Shown: positions 49,960 through 59,871, counted from the stretch's first letter. The stretch: 64,000 nucleotides of DNA from Enterobacter sp. kpr-6 (GCF_900116015.1 NZ_FOYH01000002.1:794365-858364), one strand, 5' to 3'. A program made the numbers and translations. Notes: generated by a model from the letters alone, not told the origin.

Positions 49960-51648
49960 ATGTTTAGTCTCGATAACGTACTCGACGACCTTTGGCCGCA
50001 GGCCAGACCGGCACCCTGGCAAAAGAACCTGCTCAGGCGTTTATTTTACGAAGAAGAGTTTCAGCAATTCGCAGCCCTGCACCGCCATCTCAAAGGGCTG
50101 GAAATGGTCGAGCAGGTTCTCGAACATTTGCAGATCCGCTGCACCATTCCCGCACACGATCTTGAACAAATCCCCGAACATGGCCCGCTGGTCATTATCG
50201 CCAATCACCCCACCGGTACGCTGGACGGCCTTGCGCTGCTGTATGCGGTCTCCCGCGTGCGCCGCGATGTGAAAGTGGTCACTAACCGCATGTTGAGCCA
50301 TCTGGCTCCGCTCAGTTCGCTGTTTATTCCGGTGGACAATCTGGGTGGGCGCACCCGCAAAGCGTCGCTGCAGCTAATGGAAGCGCAGTTGCAGGCGGGC
50401 GGCGTGCTGATTTTCTTTCCGGCGGGTGAAGTTTCACGCCTGACGCGCAAAGGCGTTCGCGACGGCGAATGGCATTCCGGCTTCGTCAAAATGGCCGCGA
50501 AGTTTCGCGCTCCGCTGCTGCCGGTGCATATCCGCGCCCACAACAGCCCGCTGTTTTATGCCAGCACCCTCCTTTCTTCCACCCTGCCGATGCTGCTTTT
50601 AATGCAGCAGATGTTTCGTCGCCAGGGCAGCACGCTGCCGATTCACATCGGTCAGCGCATTCCTTTCGATAGCTGGTTCAGCCCGCACCTCACACCGCGG
50701 GACACCGCCGGAAAATGCCGCCAGCACACTATCCGCCTGGGGAAAAACCAGCCGGGCGTATTTAAAACCGAGTGTGCGATTGCCCGTCCGGAAGATCGGC
50801 TGACGCTAAAGCGCGCGCTGAGTAAAGCGGAGTGCCTGGGGCAGACGGCAGACGGCAAAACCATTTACCTGTGGCAGCGCAACGGCGAAGAGGACGCGCC
50901 GATCCTGCGCGAACTGGGCCGGCTGCGTGAGATCGCCTTTCGTGCCGTCGGTGAAGGCAGCGGTAAACGCCGCGATACCGACCGCTATGACGATGACTAC
51001 CTGCATCTGATCCTCTGGGACGAGGGCGATCTTGAAATGGTGGGCGCATACCGGTTTACCCCGACCCACGCGCAGAATAAAGAAGCGCTCTACAGCTACA
51101 GCCTGTTTCACTACGACGACAAAATGGCGGATATCCTGCAACAGGGTATTGAACTTGGGCGCAGTTTTATCCAGCCGCGCTACTGGGGACGCCGGGGGCT
51201 GGACTATTTATGGTCGGGAATTGGCGCATATCTGGCGCGCTACCCGCAGTACCGTTACCTGTTTGGCCCGGTGTCGATTTCCGGTGGCCTGCCCCCGGCC
51301 GCCCGCGATCTGCTGGTGGCCTTTTACCGCCTCTGGTTCCCGCCTTCCCACCCGCTCGCCGCCTCGCGCCGCCCGTATCCCGCGACGTTGCCGGACGTAC
51401 TGGCGCAGTTTAGCGGCGAGGATTACACCGAGGATCTGACGCGCCTGAAATCGCTGCTCGGCAACCTCGGCTGCGGCATCCCGCCGCTGTATAAGCAGTA
51501 TTCTGAGCTTTGCGAACCGGGCGGCGTGCAGTTTATCGACTTCGGCAGCGACCCGGATTTTAACCACTGCGTGGACGGACTGGTGCTGGTGGATCTGGCG
51601 CATCTGAAGGCGAACCGGTATGAGCGGTATATCGGGGTGCATGGTTGA
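49960..51648 (+). CDS. olsF: Bifunctional acyltransferase, probable ornithine-lipid synthase OlsF
   Basis: 562 residues from the ATG at 49960, which has GGAGGAGGAG upstream. Two acyltransferase domains are fused. The N-terminal PlsC-like domain (about 70-285) has ANHPTGTLDG (N82, H83, D89; an HX5D form) and FFPAGEVSR. The C-terminal part (about 315-562) is of the OlsB/hemolysin GNAT-like type with LREIAFRAVGEG, DTDRYDDDYLHLILWD and a late HCVDGLVLVDL. This order is that described for OlsF of Serratia, which makes ornithine lipids from ornithine with both acylations in one protein. Ornithine lipids are phosphate-free. No Pho box was found upstream. The reaction is inferred from domain order. 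Confidence 0.75.
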   Translation: MFSLDNVLDDLWPQARPAPWQKNLLRRLFYEEEFQQFAALHRHLKGLEMVEQVLEHLQIRCTIPAHDLEQIPEHGPLVIIANHPTGTLDGLALLYAVSRVRRDVKVVTNRMLSHLAPLSSLFIPVDNLGGRTRKASLQLMEAQLQAGGVLIFFPAGEVSRLTRKGVRDGEWHSGFVKMAAKFRAPLLPVHIRAHNSPLFYASTLLSSTLPMLLLMQQMFRRQGSTLPIHIGQRIPFDSWFSPHLTPRDTAGKCRQHTIRLGKNQPGVFKTECAIARPEDRLTLKRALSKAECLGQTADGKTIYLWQRNGEEDAPILRELGRLREIAFRAVGEGSGKRRDTDRYDDDYLHLILWDEGDLEMVGAYRFTPTHAQNKEALYSYSLFHYDDKMADILQQGIELGRSFIQPRYWGRRGLDYLWSGIGAYLARYPQYRYLFGPVSISGGLPPAARDLLVAFYRLWFPPSHPLAASRRPYPATLPDVLAQFSGEDYTEDLTRLKSLLGNLGCGIPPLYKQYSELCEPGGVQFIDFGSDPDFNHCVDGLVLVDLAHLKANRYERYIGVHG

Positions 51649-51657
51649 GGGGGTTTT

Positions 51658-51738
51658 TACCCTCACCCTAACCCTCTCCCTGAGGGAGAGGGGACTAAAA
51701 CCTCCCTCTCCCTCAGGGAGAGGGCCGGGGTGAGGGTG
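51658..51738. repeat. REP-like palindromic repeat pair between olsF and the UhpA-like gene
   Basis: Two hairpin units (CCCTCTCCCTGAGGGAGAGGG at about 51673 and CCCTCTCCCTCAGGGAGAGGG at about 51704) stand inside outer ends ACCCTCACCC and GGGTGAGGGT. The pair marks the left border of the sugar-phosphate module. Confidence 0.87.
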
Positions 51739-51849
51739 ACGCTCTTTTATTGCATTTTTGTTACATCCGTTACACATCACCCACGTGAATATTGCCAGCC
51801 CCGCCTAACCCGGCATCATAATGCCATTCCCCCTCTGGAGTGATGCGCG

Positions 51850-52479
51850 ATGATTCGAGTGATGTTGGTGGATGACCACGTGGTTGTCCGGTCAGGGTTT
51901 GCCCAGCTTTTGAGCCTCGAAGAGGATCTCCAGGTCACCGGGCAGTTCAGCACCGCGGCCCAGGCGTGGCCGGCATTACTGGCGGATGACGTTGATGTCG
52001 CCGTGCTGGACGTCGCCATGCCGGATGAAAACGGGCTGAGCCTGCTCAAACGCCTGCGCCAGCAGCGCGCCGGGTTCCGCGCCATCATTCTTAGCATCTA
52101 TGACACCCCGGCCTTTGTGCAAAGCGCGCTCGACGCCGGGGCGTGCGGCTATCTCACCAAACGCTGCGGGCCGGAAGAGCTGGTTCAGGCGGTGCGATCC
52201 GTTGGCATGGGCGGGCATTATCTGTGTGCCGATGCCCTACGGGCGCTGCGTGGCGGCGAGCAGCCGGGCAAAGTGCTGGATGTGCTGACTCCGCGCGAGC
52301 GCGAAGTGTTTGAACTGCTGGTCAAAGGCGACAGCGTCAAAGAAATCGCCTTCAGGCTCGATCTGAGCCACAAAACCGTGCATGTCCATCGCGCCAACGT
52401 GCTCGGTAAATTGCAGTGCAGCAGCACCATTGAACTGGTGCATTTCGCCCTCGACAACCAGCTTCTGACGGGCCACTGA
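51850..52479 (+). CDS. UhpA-like response regulator
   Basis: 209 residues. NarL/UhpA family: receiver domain with VDD at residues 7-9 and phospho-acceptor D54 (AVLDVAMPDE), lysine in GYLTKRCGPEEL, and a LuxR-type helix-turn-helix LTPREREVFELLVKGDSVKEIA followed by SHKTVHVHRANVLGKL. Its stop overlaps the sensor kinase start by one base (TGATG). The uhpA-uhpB-uhpC order points to a sensor chain for external sugar phosphate. It is a diverged homologue, not the canonical uhpA beside uhpT. Confidence 0.88.
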   Translation: MIRVMLVDDHVVVRSGFAQLLSLEEDLQVTGQFSTAAQAWPALLADDVDVAVLDVAMPDENGLSLLKRLRQQRAGFRAIILSIYDTPAFVQSALDAGACGYLTKRCGPEELVQAVRSVGMGGHYLCADALRALRGGEQPGKVLDVLTPREREVFELLVKGDSVKEIAFRLDLSHKTVHVHRANVLGKLQCSSTIELVHFALDNQLLTGH

Positions 52480-54020
52480 TGTCGCCGTCGGTACGTCACA
52501 CGGTTCTGTCTCTGTTTATCGTGCTGGCCTGGGGACCGGGCTGGCTGATGCTCTGGACGCTGGGATTTTATCTCACCCACAACGGTCAACAGGCGGCCCT
52601 GTTCTTGCCGCACGGCGTCGGGCTGGCGCTGCTGATTCTGCTCGCGCGCCGCTTCTGGCCCGCGCTGGTGCTGCCTCAACTGATGATCATCATCTGGCTG
52701 CACAACGAACAGTTATTGAGCGGCTACACCATGCTGGCCGCGCCATTAATCACCCTGATCCCGGCGCTCGTCACCCAGCGTTACTGGCACCGTTTCCCGC
52801 TCTACTGGCAGCGCCTGAGCCTGCTGCTTACCGCCGTCACCGCCTGCGCCCTGCTGCAAACCGCTGCCCTGTCGCCGTTTCTGGCGAGCAAAGCCACGCT
52901 TATTGGCCTCGCCGCTTTTACCGGCGGGGTGCTGCTTACGCCGTTCGTATATCTGATTTTTGAATTTTTACGTCAGCAGCATCGCTATCACCTGCTCGGG
53001 CTGGACACCAGCAACCCGCCGCTGCGCACCTCGCTCATCATCTGGTGCAGCCTGTTTTTCATTATTGGTATCGGCACGCAAATGGTGCTGACGCCGGAAA
53101 TCGAACGCCTGCTGCTGATCGTAGTGTTTTTACCCAACGTGATCATGGCGTGGAAATTTGGCTGGCAGGGCGGCGTGCTGTCGGGGCTTCTCGGCAGCAT
53201 GATGATCACCATCGCCCGCCAGGTGGGGATCGGTTTTGGCGATCTGATCGAACTGGAAATTTTCCTCGCCACCCAGGCGCTGCTCGGCATTGGCCTCGGC
53301 ATCGCCATCAGCCGCCAGCAGCATCTGGCGCAAAATCTCGATCACTACCGCCAGCGCCTGGAAGTGGAATTAAAAGCGCGCCGCGAACTGACCGAAAAAC
53401 TGATCCACACCGAAGAAGACACGCGCAAAAACCTCGCCCGCGAACTGCACGACGAGATCGGCCAGAACATAACCGCCATCCAGATCCAGTCGCAACTGGT
53501 CAAGCGCACCGGGGGCACCGCCCAGGCGCTGGATGCCGCCAGCCAGATCAACGAGCTGGCCCGCCGTATCCACAGTTCCACCCGCCAGTTGCTGCGCCAG
53601 CTTCGCCCGCCGGTGCTCGACGAAATGTCGTTTCGTGAAGCCCTTCACCATCTGGTGAACGAATTCGCCTTTACCGAGCGCGGCATCCTCTGCCGGTTTG
53701 ATTACCAGTTAGATCCGCCGCCGCAAAACGAAACCCTGGTGTTCACCCTCTATCGCCTGTTGCAGGAGTTGCTCAACAACGTCTGCAAGCACGCGCAGGC
53801 AAGCGATGTGCGCATCGTTTTAAGCCAGCGCGACGGGCAGATCTGGCTGACGGTCGAAGATAACGGCGTCGGCATCCCGACCAGTAAAATGCCCGGCTTC
53901 GGCATCCAGGGAATGCGCGAGCGGGTACACGCGCTCGGCGGCGAACTGGTGCTGGAATCGTCCCACGGCACGCGCGTAATTGTTAACCTGCCCACACTTT
54001 TGCCACAAACGCCGCGATAA
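52479..54020 (+). CDS. UhpB-like membrane sensor histidine kinase
   Basis: 513 residues. An N-terminal MASE1-type membrane domain with eight or so helices (about 10-285) is followed by a short coiled-coil, a HisKA_3 box ARELHDEIGQNITAIQIQSQ (about 312-331) and an HATPase part with ELLNNVCKHAQAS, VEDNGVGIPTS and GFGIQGMRERV. This is the UhpB layout. In the E. coli system UhpB is stimulated by UhpC and passes phosphate to UhpA. The gene is coupled to the regulator gene by a one-base overlap. Confidence 0.88.
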   Translation: MSPSVRHTVLSLFIVLAWGPGWLMLWTLGFYLTHNGQQAALFLPHGVGLALLILLARRFWPALVLPQLMIIIWLHNEQLLSGYTMLAAPLITLIPALVTQRYWHRFPLYWQRLSLLLTAVTACALLQTAALSPFLASKATLIGLAAFTGGVLLTPFVYLIFEFLRQQHRYHLLGLDTSNPPLRTSLIIWCSLFFIIGIGTQMVLTPEIERLLLIVVFLPNVIMAWKFGWQGGVLSGLLGSMMITIARQVGIGFGDLIELEIFLATQALLGIGLGIAISRQQHLAQNLDHYRQRLEVELKARRELTEKLIHTEEDTRKNLARELHDEIGQNITAIQIQSQLVKRTGGTAQALDAASQINELARRIHSSTRQLLRQLRPPVLDEMSFREALHHLVNEFAFTERGILCRFDYQLDPPPQNETLVFTLYRLLQELLNNVCKHAQASDVRIVLSQRDGQIWLTVEDNGVGIPTSKMPGFGIQGMRERVHALGGELVLESSHGTRVIVNLPTLLPQTPR

Positions 54021-54027
54021 CCAGGAA

Positions 54028-54105
54028 AAAGTCTTAGTCACTCCGGACTTTCTCTCATCCCCTTTTCCGTTTGCTTTCATATAGTCATCTCAACCGGAGG
54101 CCGTT
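54028..54105 (+). promoter_or_regulatory. Possible promoter/operator of the uhpC-afuABC genes
   Basis: The 85-bp gap after the kinase gene has an inverted repeat AAAGTC/GACTTT (54028-54051, 12-base centre) and, about 25 bp on, a -10-like TATAGT near 54079. No -35 element is seen, as expected for an activator-dependent promoter. The UhpA-like regulator is the natural candidate; inference only. Confidence 0.35.
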
Positions 54106-55401
54106 ATGTCCCAAGCCCACATCGACCAGCGCTACCGCACGCTACGCCCGCAGTTACTGCTGTCGATGGTGGTGGGCTACGCGGCGTTTTACCTGACGCG
54201 CAAAAGCGTCAACTACGTGCTGCCCGCGCTGCAACTCGATCTCGGCTTGAGCAAAAGCGACATTGGCCTGCTGGGATCGCTGTTTTATCTGAGCTACGGC
54301 CTGTCGAAGTTTGCCGCCGGACTCTGGCACGACAGCCACGGCAGCCGGGTCTTTATGGGCGCAGGACTGTTCGCCACCGGCGTGCTGAACGTGCTGTTTG
54401 CCTTCGGCGATTCGCAGCCGTTACTGCTGTTTATCTGGACGCTAAACGGTTTTTTCCAGGGCTGGGGCTGGCCGCCGTGTGCGCGGCTGCTGACGCACTG
54501 GTACTCGCGCAACGAGCGCGGGTTCTGGTGGGGCTGCTGGAACACCTCTATCAATATTGGCGGGGCGATTATCCCGCTGATCTGTGCCTTCGCCGCCCAC
54601 TGGTGGGGCTGGCAGGCAGCGATGCTGACACCGGGGATCATCAGCATGGCGCTCGGCGTGTGGTTAACCATGCAACTGCGGGGCACACCGCAGGAAGAGG
54701 GGTTACCCAGCGTCGGGGAGTGGCGGCAGGACCCGCTGGAATTACGTCAGGAGCAGCACAGCCCGCCGATGGGCTTATGGCAGATGTTACGCACCACCAT
54801 GTTGCAAAACCCGATGATCTGGCTGCTCGGGGTGTCGTATGTGCTGGTTTACCTGATCCGCATTGCGCTGAACGACTGGGGCAACATCTGGCTTTCGGAG
54901 AATCATGGCGTCAACCTGCTCAGCGCTAACGCCACGGTGATGCTGTTTGAAGTGGGCGGTTTACTCGGCGCGCTGTTTGCCGGATGGGGCTCGGATCTGC
55001 TGTTCAGCGGCCAGCGTGCGCCGATGATTTTGCTGTTTACGCTCGGTCTGATGGTCGCCGTCGCCGCCCTGTGGCTGGCCCCGGTGCATCACTATGGCCT
55101 GCTGGCGTTCTGTTTTTTCACGGTGGGCTTTTTTGTCTTCGGCCCGCAGATGTTGATTGGTCTTGCAGCGGTGGAATGCGGTCACAAGGCGGCGGCGGGT
55201 TCCATCACCGGTTTTCTGGGGCTGTTCGCCTATTTAGGCGCGGCGCTGGCAGGCTGGCCGCTGTCGCAGGTGATTGAACACTATGGCTGGTCGGGGATGT
55301 TCACCCTGCTCTCCATTGCCGCTGTACTGATGGGTTTACTGCTGATGCCGCTGCTGATGGCGGGCATTACGGCTTCTTACACTCAAAGGATAAAACAATG
55401 A
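54106..55401 (+). CDS. UhpC-like MFS sugar-phosphate sensor/transporter
   Basis: 431 residues with twelve helices. Organophosphate:phosphate antiporter family (UhpC, UhpT, GlpT): FYLTRKSVNYVLPALQ near residue 30, GLSKSDIGLLGSLFYLSYGLSKF, then NGFFQGWGWPPCARLL. Sequence features are closer to UhpC, the receptor that activates UhpB, than to UhpT. Here it overlaps afuA by 4 bp (ATGA), so a receptor and an ABC importer are made together. It might also transport. Confidence 0.85.
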   Translation: MSQAHIDQRYRTLRPQLLLSMVVGYAAFYLTRKSVNYVLPALQLDLGLSKSDIGLLGSLFYLSYGLSKFAAGLWHDSHGSRVFMGAGLFATGVLNVLFAFGDSQPLLLFIWTLNGFFQGWGWPPCARLLTHWYSRNERGFWWGCWNTSINIGGAIIPLICAFAAHWWGWQAAMLTPGIISMALGVWLTMQLRGTPQEEGLPSVGEWRQDPLELRQEQHSPPMGLWQMLRTTMLQNPMIWLLGVSYVLVYLIRIALNDWGNIWLSENHGVNLLSANATVMLFEVGGLLGALFAGWGSDLLFSGQRAPMILLFTLGLMVAVAALWLAPVHHYGLLAFCFFTVGFFVFGPQMLIGLAAVECGHKAAAGSITGFLGLFAYLGAALAGWPLSQVIEHYGWSGMFTLLSIAAVLMGLLLMPLLMAGITASYTQRIKQ

Positions 55402-56429
55402 AAACGACCCTGCTCTCTACCCTGGTTGCTACCGGTATTGCCCTCGCCTCGTTAAGCGGCGCGGCGCAGGCGAAAGGCCGTCTGGTGGTTTATTGCAGCG
55501 CCACCAACGAAATGTGCGAAGTGGAAACCAAAGCCTTCGGCGATAAATACGACGTCAAAACCTCGTTTATCCGCAACGGCTCCGGCAGCACGCTGGCGAA
55601 AGTGGATGCCGAGAAGAAAAACCCGCAGGCCGATGTCTGGTACGGCGGCACCCTCGATCCGCAATCTCAGGCAGGCGAAATGGGCCTGTTGCAGCCATAC
55701 AAATCGGCACACCTTGAGCAGATCATGGAGAAATTCCGCGATCCGGCCAAAGTGAAAGGCAACCTGTCGTCTGCGGTGTACGTGGGCATTCTGGGCTTCG
55801 GCGTCAACACCGAGAAGCTGAAAGAGAAAAATCTGCCGGTACCGAAGTGCTGGAAAGATCTGACCAAACCGGAATACAAAGGCGAGATCCAGATTGCCGA
55901 TCCGCAAAGCTCCGGCACCGCCTACACCGCACTCGCCACGTTTGTGCAGTTGTGGGGCGAAGATCAGGCATTCGACTACTTAAAACAGCTTAACGCCAAC
56001 GTCTCGCAGTACACCAAATCCGGCATCGCGCCTGCACGTAACGCCGCGCGTGGTGAAACGGCAATTGGCATCGGCTTCCTGCACGATTACTCGCTGGAAA
56101 AAGAGCAAGGCGCACCGCTGGAGCTGATCTCTCCGTGCGAAGGCACCGGGTATGAAATCGGCGGCGTGAGCATTCTGAAAGGCGCACGCAACGTGGATAA
56201 CGCGAAGCTGTTTGTCGACTGGGTACTGTCAAAAGAAGCGCAGGAACTGGCGTGGAAACAGGGCAAATCCTACCAGATCCTGACCAACACCACGGCGGAA
56301 ACCTCGCCGAACTCGCTCAAGCTCGATGACCTGAAACTCATCAGCTATGACATGGACAAATACGGCTCCACCGATGTGCGTAAAGCGCTGATCAACAAAT
56401 GGGTCAGCGACGTGAAGATGGGCAAATAA
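55398..56429 (+). CDS. afuA: AfuA-type periplasmic sugar-phosphate-binding protein
   Basis: 343 residues. A signal peptide ends near AAQA (residue 25). The rest is a FbpA-like class of binding protein: VVYCSATNEMCEVETKAFG, RNGSGSTLAKVDAEK, NPQADVWYGG, IADPQSSGTAY and GIGFLHDYS. The tyrosine pair that binds iron in FbpA is not evident, whereas H229-D230 and the Ser/Thr-rich phosphate loops agree with AfuA, which binds glucose-6-phosphate and related hexose phosphates in Actinobacillus and Citrobacter rodentium. The neighbouring UhpABC-like chain supports this. Older annotations often call it an iron-binding protein. Confidence 0.85.
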   Translation: MKTTLLSTLVATGIALASLSGAAQAKGRLVVYCSATNEMCEVETKAFGDKYDVKTSFIRNGSGSTLAKVDAEKKNPQADVWYGGTLDPQSQAGEMGLLQPYKSAHLEQIMEKFRDPAKVKGNLSSAVYVGILGFGVNTEKLKEKNLPVPKCWKDLTKPEYKGEIQIADPQSSGTAYTALATFVQLWGEDQAFDYLKQLNANVSQYTKSGIAPARNAARGETAIGIGFLHDYSLEKEQGAPLELISPCEGTGYEIGGVSILKGARNVDNAKLFVDWVLSKEAQELAWKQGKSYQILTNTTAETSPNSLKLDDLKLISYDMDKYGSTDVRKALINKWVSDVKMGK

Positions 56430-56449
56430 TCCCACACCCGCGATCATTT

Positions 56450-56480
56450 GCCGGGTAGCGGCGCTTGCGCCCTGCCCGGC
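56450..56480. repeat. Classical REP palindrome between afuA and afuB
   Basis: GCCGGG...CCCGGC arms with inner GGCGC/GCGCC form a strong two-part stem-loop of the enterobacterial REP kind (GCCGGATG-CGGCG...CGCC...CCGGC). It sits 21 bp after afuA within an operon, where such hairpins protect the upstream binding-protein message. Confidence 0.75.
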
Positions 56481-56499
56481 CAACAACACTGGAACACCT

Positions 56500-58578
56500 A
56501 TGTCACACACACTTGCTCTCCATCCTGCCAAAAAGCGGGATGCGGTCTTCCTTTGGCTGCTGCTCGGCTGGCTGGCGTTCGCGCTGCTGCCGAGCTGGAG
56601 CCTGGATTACGGCCTGATGGAATCCACCGCGGATGAGATCCTCGACGCCTACGGCTGGTCGCATCTGAACATTAGTCTGCTGTGGTATGTGCTTCCCAGT
56701 TTACTGCTGCTGCGCCCGTTCCACGCAGAATCGCGCGATGCGCGCCGCCGCCACTATTTTGACGCGGGCTGGGCGCTGGCCTGTATGGCGTTTATCGTCA
56801 TTAGCGCCACCCTGACCGGGCGCGGGCTCGGCTACGCCACCATCATGTTGTTTGTGGCGCTCGGGGCCATCATGACGCTGGCGCTCTCCCGTCTGGAATG
56901 GCTCGGCGGCGACCGCTTTGTGATTGGCTCGCTGATTGCGATTATCGCGCTGATCGGCGTGTTCATCGTCTGGCCGAGCATCGCGATTTTCATTCCGATG
57001 TTCACCACCGACAGCGGCGAATTTGCTCCGCTGGCGTTTATGACCGTGCTGTCACAGGCGCACATCGTACAGGTCATTATCAACTCGATTGTGCTGTCGA
57101 TTGCCGTCGGCATCGGCTGTACCTTCTTCGGGCTGGTGCTGGCGATCTACACCACGCGCATCGCCAAACGCAGCGCCATTATTGGCCGCATCTTCTCTAT
57201 TTTACCGATCGTCACCCCGCCGTTTGTGGTGGGTCTGGGCGTGACGCTGATGATGGGACGCTCCGGCTACGTCACCGAATTTATGGTCGAGTGGTTTGGC
57301 CTGACCAACACCAACTGGCTGTACGGTTTCACCGGCATCTGGCTGGCCCAGGTACTGGCCTTCACACCGATGGCATTTATGATCCTCGACGGGGCGATCA
57401 AAACCATTCATCCGTCGCTGGAAGAAGCCTCCTATACCCTGCGCGCCAGCCGCTGGCAGACCTTTAACGGCGTGTTTGTGCCGCTGCTTAAGCCCGCGCT
57501 GGCGAACGCCTTTTTGATTGTGATCGTCCAGTCGCTCGCCGACTTCAGTAACCCGCTGGTACTTGGCGGCAACTTCGACGTGCTGGCAACGCAAATTTAC
57601 TTCTACATCACCGGTTCCCAGCTGGATTACCAGGCCGCCAGCACCCTCGGCGCGTTCCTGCTGCTCTTCTCGCTGCTGGTGTTCTGTATTCAGTACATGT
57701 GGATCGGCAAACGCTCTTACGTGACCGTGTCCGGCAAATCGTACCGTGGCGACGTGCAGCCGCTGCCGGTGACGCTGGTGTGGGGCGTGATGGCGCTGCT
57801 GGCGGTGTGGGTGGCGTTTAACGCCCTGCTCTACGGCAGCATTTTCTACGGCAGCTTTACGGTTAACTGGGGCGTGGATTACACCCTGACGCTGGATAAC
57901 TTTATCAAGCTGTTCGGCCAGGGCATGAGCGATGGCGCGTGGCCTTCCCTGCTCGACACTCTGCTGTACGCGGGCATTGCCGCGCCGATCACCGCGATCT
58001 TCGGCCTGTTGATCGCCTGGATCGTGGTGCGCCAGCAGTTTAAAGGCAAAAAGACGATCGAGTTCACCACCATGCTGTGCTTTGCCGTACCGGGCACCGT
58101 GGCGGGCGTCTCTTATATCCTCGCCTTTAACAGCGCCCCGGTGTACCTGACGGGCACGGCAGCGATTGTGATTATCTCCATGGTGATGCGTAACGTGCCG
58201 GTCGGTATCCGCGCCGGGATCGCGGGACTCGGCCAGATCGACAAATCGCTGGATGAAGCCTCGCTCAGCCTGCGCGCCGGAAGCCTGCGCACCATCACCA
58301 ACGTTCTGTTGCCGCTGCTGCGCCCGGCGATCCTCTCGGCGCTGATCTACAGCTTTGTGCGCGCCATTACCACGGTGAGCGCGATTGTGTTCCTCGTCAC
58401 GCCGGATACCCGCGTGGCCACGGCCTACATCTTAAACCGGGTAGAAGACGGCGAGTACGGCGTGGCGATTGCCTACGGCTCGATTCTGATTGTGGTGATG
58501 CTGGCGATCATCTTCCTCTTTGACTGGCTGATCGGTGAGGCGCGTATCTCCCGTTCAAAAGCCAAAAACCAGGCGTAA
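56500..58578 (+). CDS. afuB: AfuB-type ABC permease (fused two-half protein)
   Basis: 692 residues with about twelve or more helices. Two permease halves are fused, each with an EAA loop: [15 protein letters not shown]...PLLKPA (about residue 307-330) and [15 protein letters not shown]...PLLRPA (about 585-608). These loops dock the ATPase AfuC. The size fits the FbpB/AfuB class. It follows afuA after a REP hairpin. Confidence 0.87.
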   Translation: MSHTLALHPAKKRDAVFLWLLLGWLAFALLPSWSLDYGLMESTADEILDAYGWSHLNISLLWYVLPSLLLLRPFHAESRDARRRHYFDAGWALACMAFIVISATLTGRGLGYATIMLFVALGAIMTLALSRLEWLGGDRFVIGSLIAIIALIGVFIVWPSIAIFIPMFTTDSGEFAPLAFMTVLSQAHIVQVIINSIVLSIAVGIGCTFFGLVLAIYTTRIAKRSAIIGRIFSILPIVTPPFVVGLGVTLMMGRSGYVTEFMVEWFGLTNTNWLYGFTGIWLAQVLAFTPMAFMILDGAIKTIHPSLEEASYTLRASRWQTFNGVFVPLLKPALANAFLIVIVQSLADFSNPLVLGGNFDVLATQIYFYITGSQLDYQAASTLGAFLLLFSLLVFCIQYMWIGKRSYVTVSGKSYRGDVQPLPVTLVWGVMALLAVWVAFNALLYGSIFYGSFTVNWGVDYTLTLDNFIKLFGQGMSDGAWPSLLDTLLYAGIAAPITAIFGLLIAWIVVRQQFKGKKTIEFTTMLCFAVPGTVAGVSYILAFNSAPVYLTGTAAIVIISMVMRNVPVGIRAGIAGLGQIDKSLDEASLSLRAGSLRTITNVLLPLLRPAILSALIYSFVRAITTVSAIVFLVTPDTRVATAYILNRVEDGEYGVAIAYGSILIVVMLAIIFLFDWLIGEARISRSKAKNQA

Positions 58579-58582
58579 ATAT

Positions 58583-59629
58583 ATGACTCAGAAACATTTC
58601 GTTGAGCTGCGCAACGTAACCAAACGCTTCGGCAATAACATGGTTATCGACAACATTAACCTGGCGATCCCACAGGGGCAGATGGTGACGCTGCTTGGGC
58701 CGTCCGGCTGCGGTAAAACCACCGTGCTGCGACTGGTCGCCGGGCTGGAAAAGCCATCTTCCGGGCAGATTTTTATCGACGGCGAGGACGTGACCGACAG
58801 TTCGATTCAGCAGCGTGATATCTGCATGGTGTTCCAGTCCTATGCCCTGTTCCCGCACATGTCGCTGGGCGAGAACGTGGGTTACGGCCTGAAAATGCTC
58901 GGCGTGTCGCGCAGCGAAATCAAAACGCGGGTGAAAGAAGCGCTGTCGATGGTCGATCTGGACGGCTTTGAAGACCGCTATGTGGATCAGATCTCCGGCG
59001 GTCAGCAGCAGCGCGTGGCGCTGGCGCGCGCATTGATCTTAAAACCGAAAGTGCTGTTGTTCGATGAGCCGCTGAGTAACCTCGACGCCAACCTGCGCCG
59101 CAGTATGCGCGACAAAATTCGCGAACTGCAAAAGCAGTTCAATATTACGTCGCTGTACGTGACGCACGATCAGAGCGAGGCCTTTGCGGTTTCCGATACC
59201 GTGCTGGTGATGAACAAGGGCCACATCATGCAGATGGGTTCGCCGCAGGATCTCTATCGCCAGCCCGCCTCACGCTTTATGGCGAGCTTTATGGGCGACG
59301 CCAACCTGTTCCCGGCGACCTTCTCGCAGGAGTTTGTCGATATCTACGGTTACCGTCTGCCCCGCGCCGCGCACTTTGCTCATGAGGGTGCCGGTCAGGT
59401 CGGCGTGCGCCCGGAGGCGATTACGCTGGGCGAGCACGGCGAGGAGAGCCAGCGCTGCGTGATCCGCCACGTGGCGTATATGGGACCGCAGTATGAGGTG
59501 ATTGTGGAGTGGCACGGGCAGGAGATTTTGCTGCAGGTCAACGCCACACGCCTGCAACCGGACGTGGGGGAGCAGTATTATTTACAGATCCACCCGTACG
59601 GGATGTTTGAGCTGGCGGAGGTGGCGTAA
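58583..59629 (+). CDS. afuC: AfuC-type ABC ATPase
   Basis: 348 residues from the ATG at 58583, 4 bp after the afuB stop; longer in-frame starts lie inside afuB. Walker [10 protein letters not shown] is at about residues 37-45, the Q loop in [10 protein letters not shown], signature LSNL-preceding [15 protein letters not shown], Walker B VLLFDEP and switch THDQ. A C-terminal TOBE-like regulatory domain follows ([11 protein letters not shown]). It drives the AfuAB importer. Last gene of the module; repeats follow 11 bp after the stop. Confidence 0.9.
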   Translation: MTQKHFVELRNVTKRFGNNMVIDNINLAIPQGQMVTLLGPSGCGKTTVLRLVAGLEKPSSGQIFIDGEDVTDSSIQQRDICMVFQSYALFPHMSLGENVGYGLKMLGVSRSEIKTRVKEALSMVDLDGFEDRYVDQISGGQQQRVALARALILKPKVLLFDEPLSNLDANLRRSMRDKIRELQKQFNITSLYVTHDQSEAFAVSDTVLVMNKGHIMQMGSPQDLYRQPASRFMASFMGDANLFPATFSQEFVDIYGYRLPRAAHFAHEGAGQVGVRPEAITLGEHGEESQRCVIRHVAYMGPQYEVIVEWHGQEILLQVNATRLQPDVGEQYYLQIHPYGMFELAEVA

Positions 59630-59640
59630 GACGCTGGTGT

Positions 59641-59871
59641 GACCCTCACCCTAACCCTCTCCCTCAGGGAGAGGGAACAGATTGTGCACAGACTCGCCCT
59701 TCTCCCTCTCCCCACGTATGCGCTCCGGCCCGCCCTTCCCCCTCTCCCTCAGGGAGAGGGTCGGGGTGAGGGTCTGGTTTCCTCCCTCTCCCTCAGGGAG
59801 AGGGTCGGGGTGAGGGTCTGGTTTCCTCCCTCTCCCTCAGGGAGAGGGCCGGAGTGAGGGTGAAGGTGACA
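59641..59871. repeat. REP-like palindromic repeat cluster after afuC (four units)
   Basis: Four hairpin units with core CCCTCTCCCTCAGGGAGAGGG occur between afuC and the ethanolamine module. Units two to four are direct repeats of about 47 bp, sharing GGTCGGGGTGAGGGTCTGG and a linker TTTCCTCCC. A frame of 72 codons across them is only repeat sequence. Confidence 0.88.

Noticed and set aside
55398-59629. A ferric iron ABC importer (FbpABC) reading of the afu genes
   Set aside because: The fold family is shared, but the iron-binding tyrosines are not evident and the UhpABC-like genes next to it point to sugar phosphates.
59639-59857. A 72-codon plus-strand frame after afuC
   Set aside because: It consists of REP-like repeats; the similar frame at 5897-6214 is rejected for the same reason.
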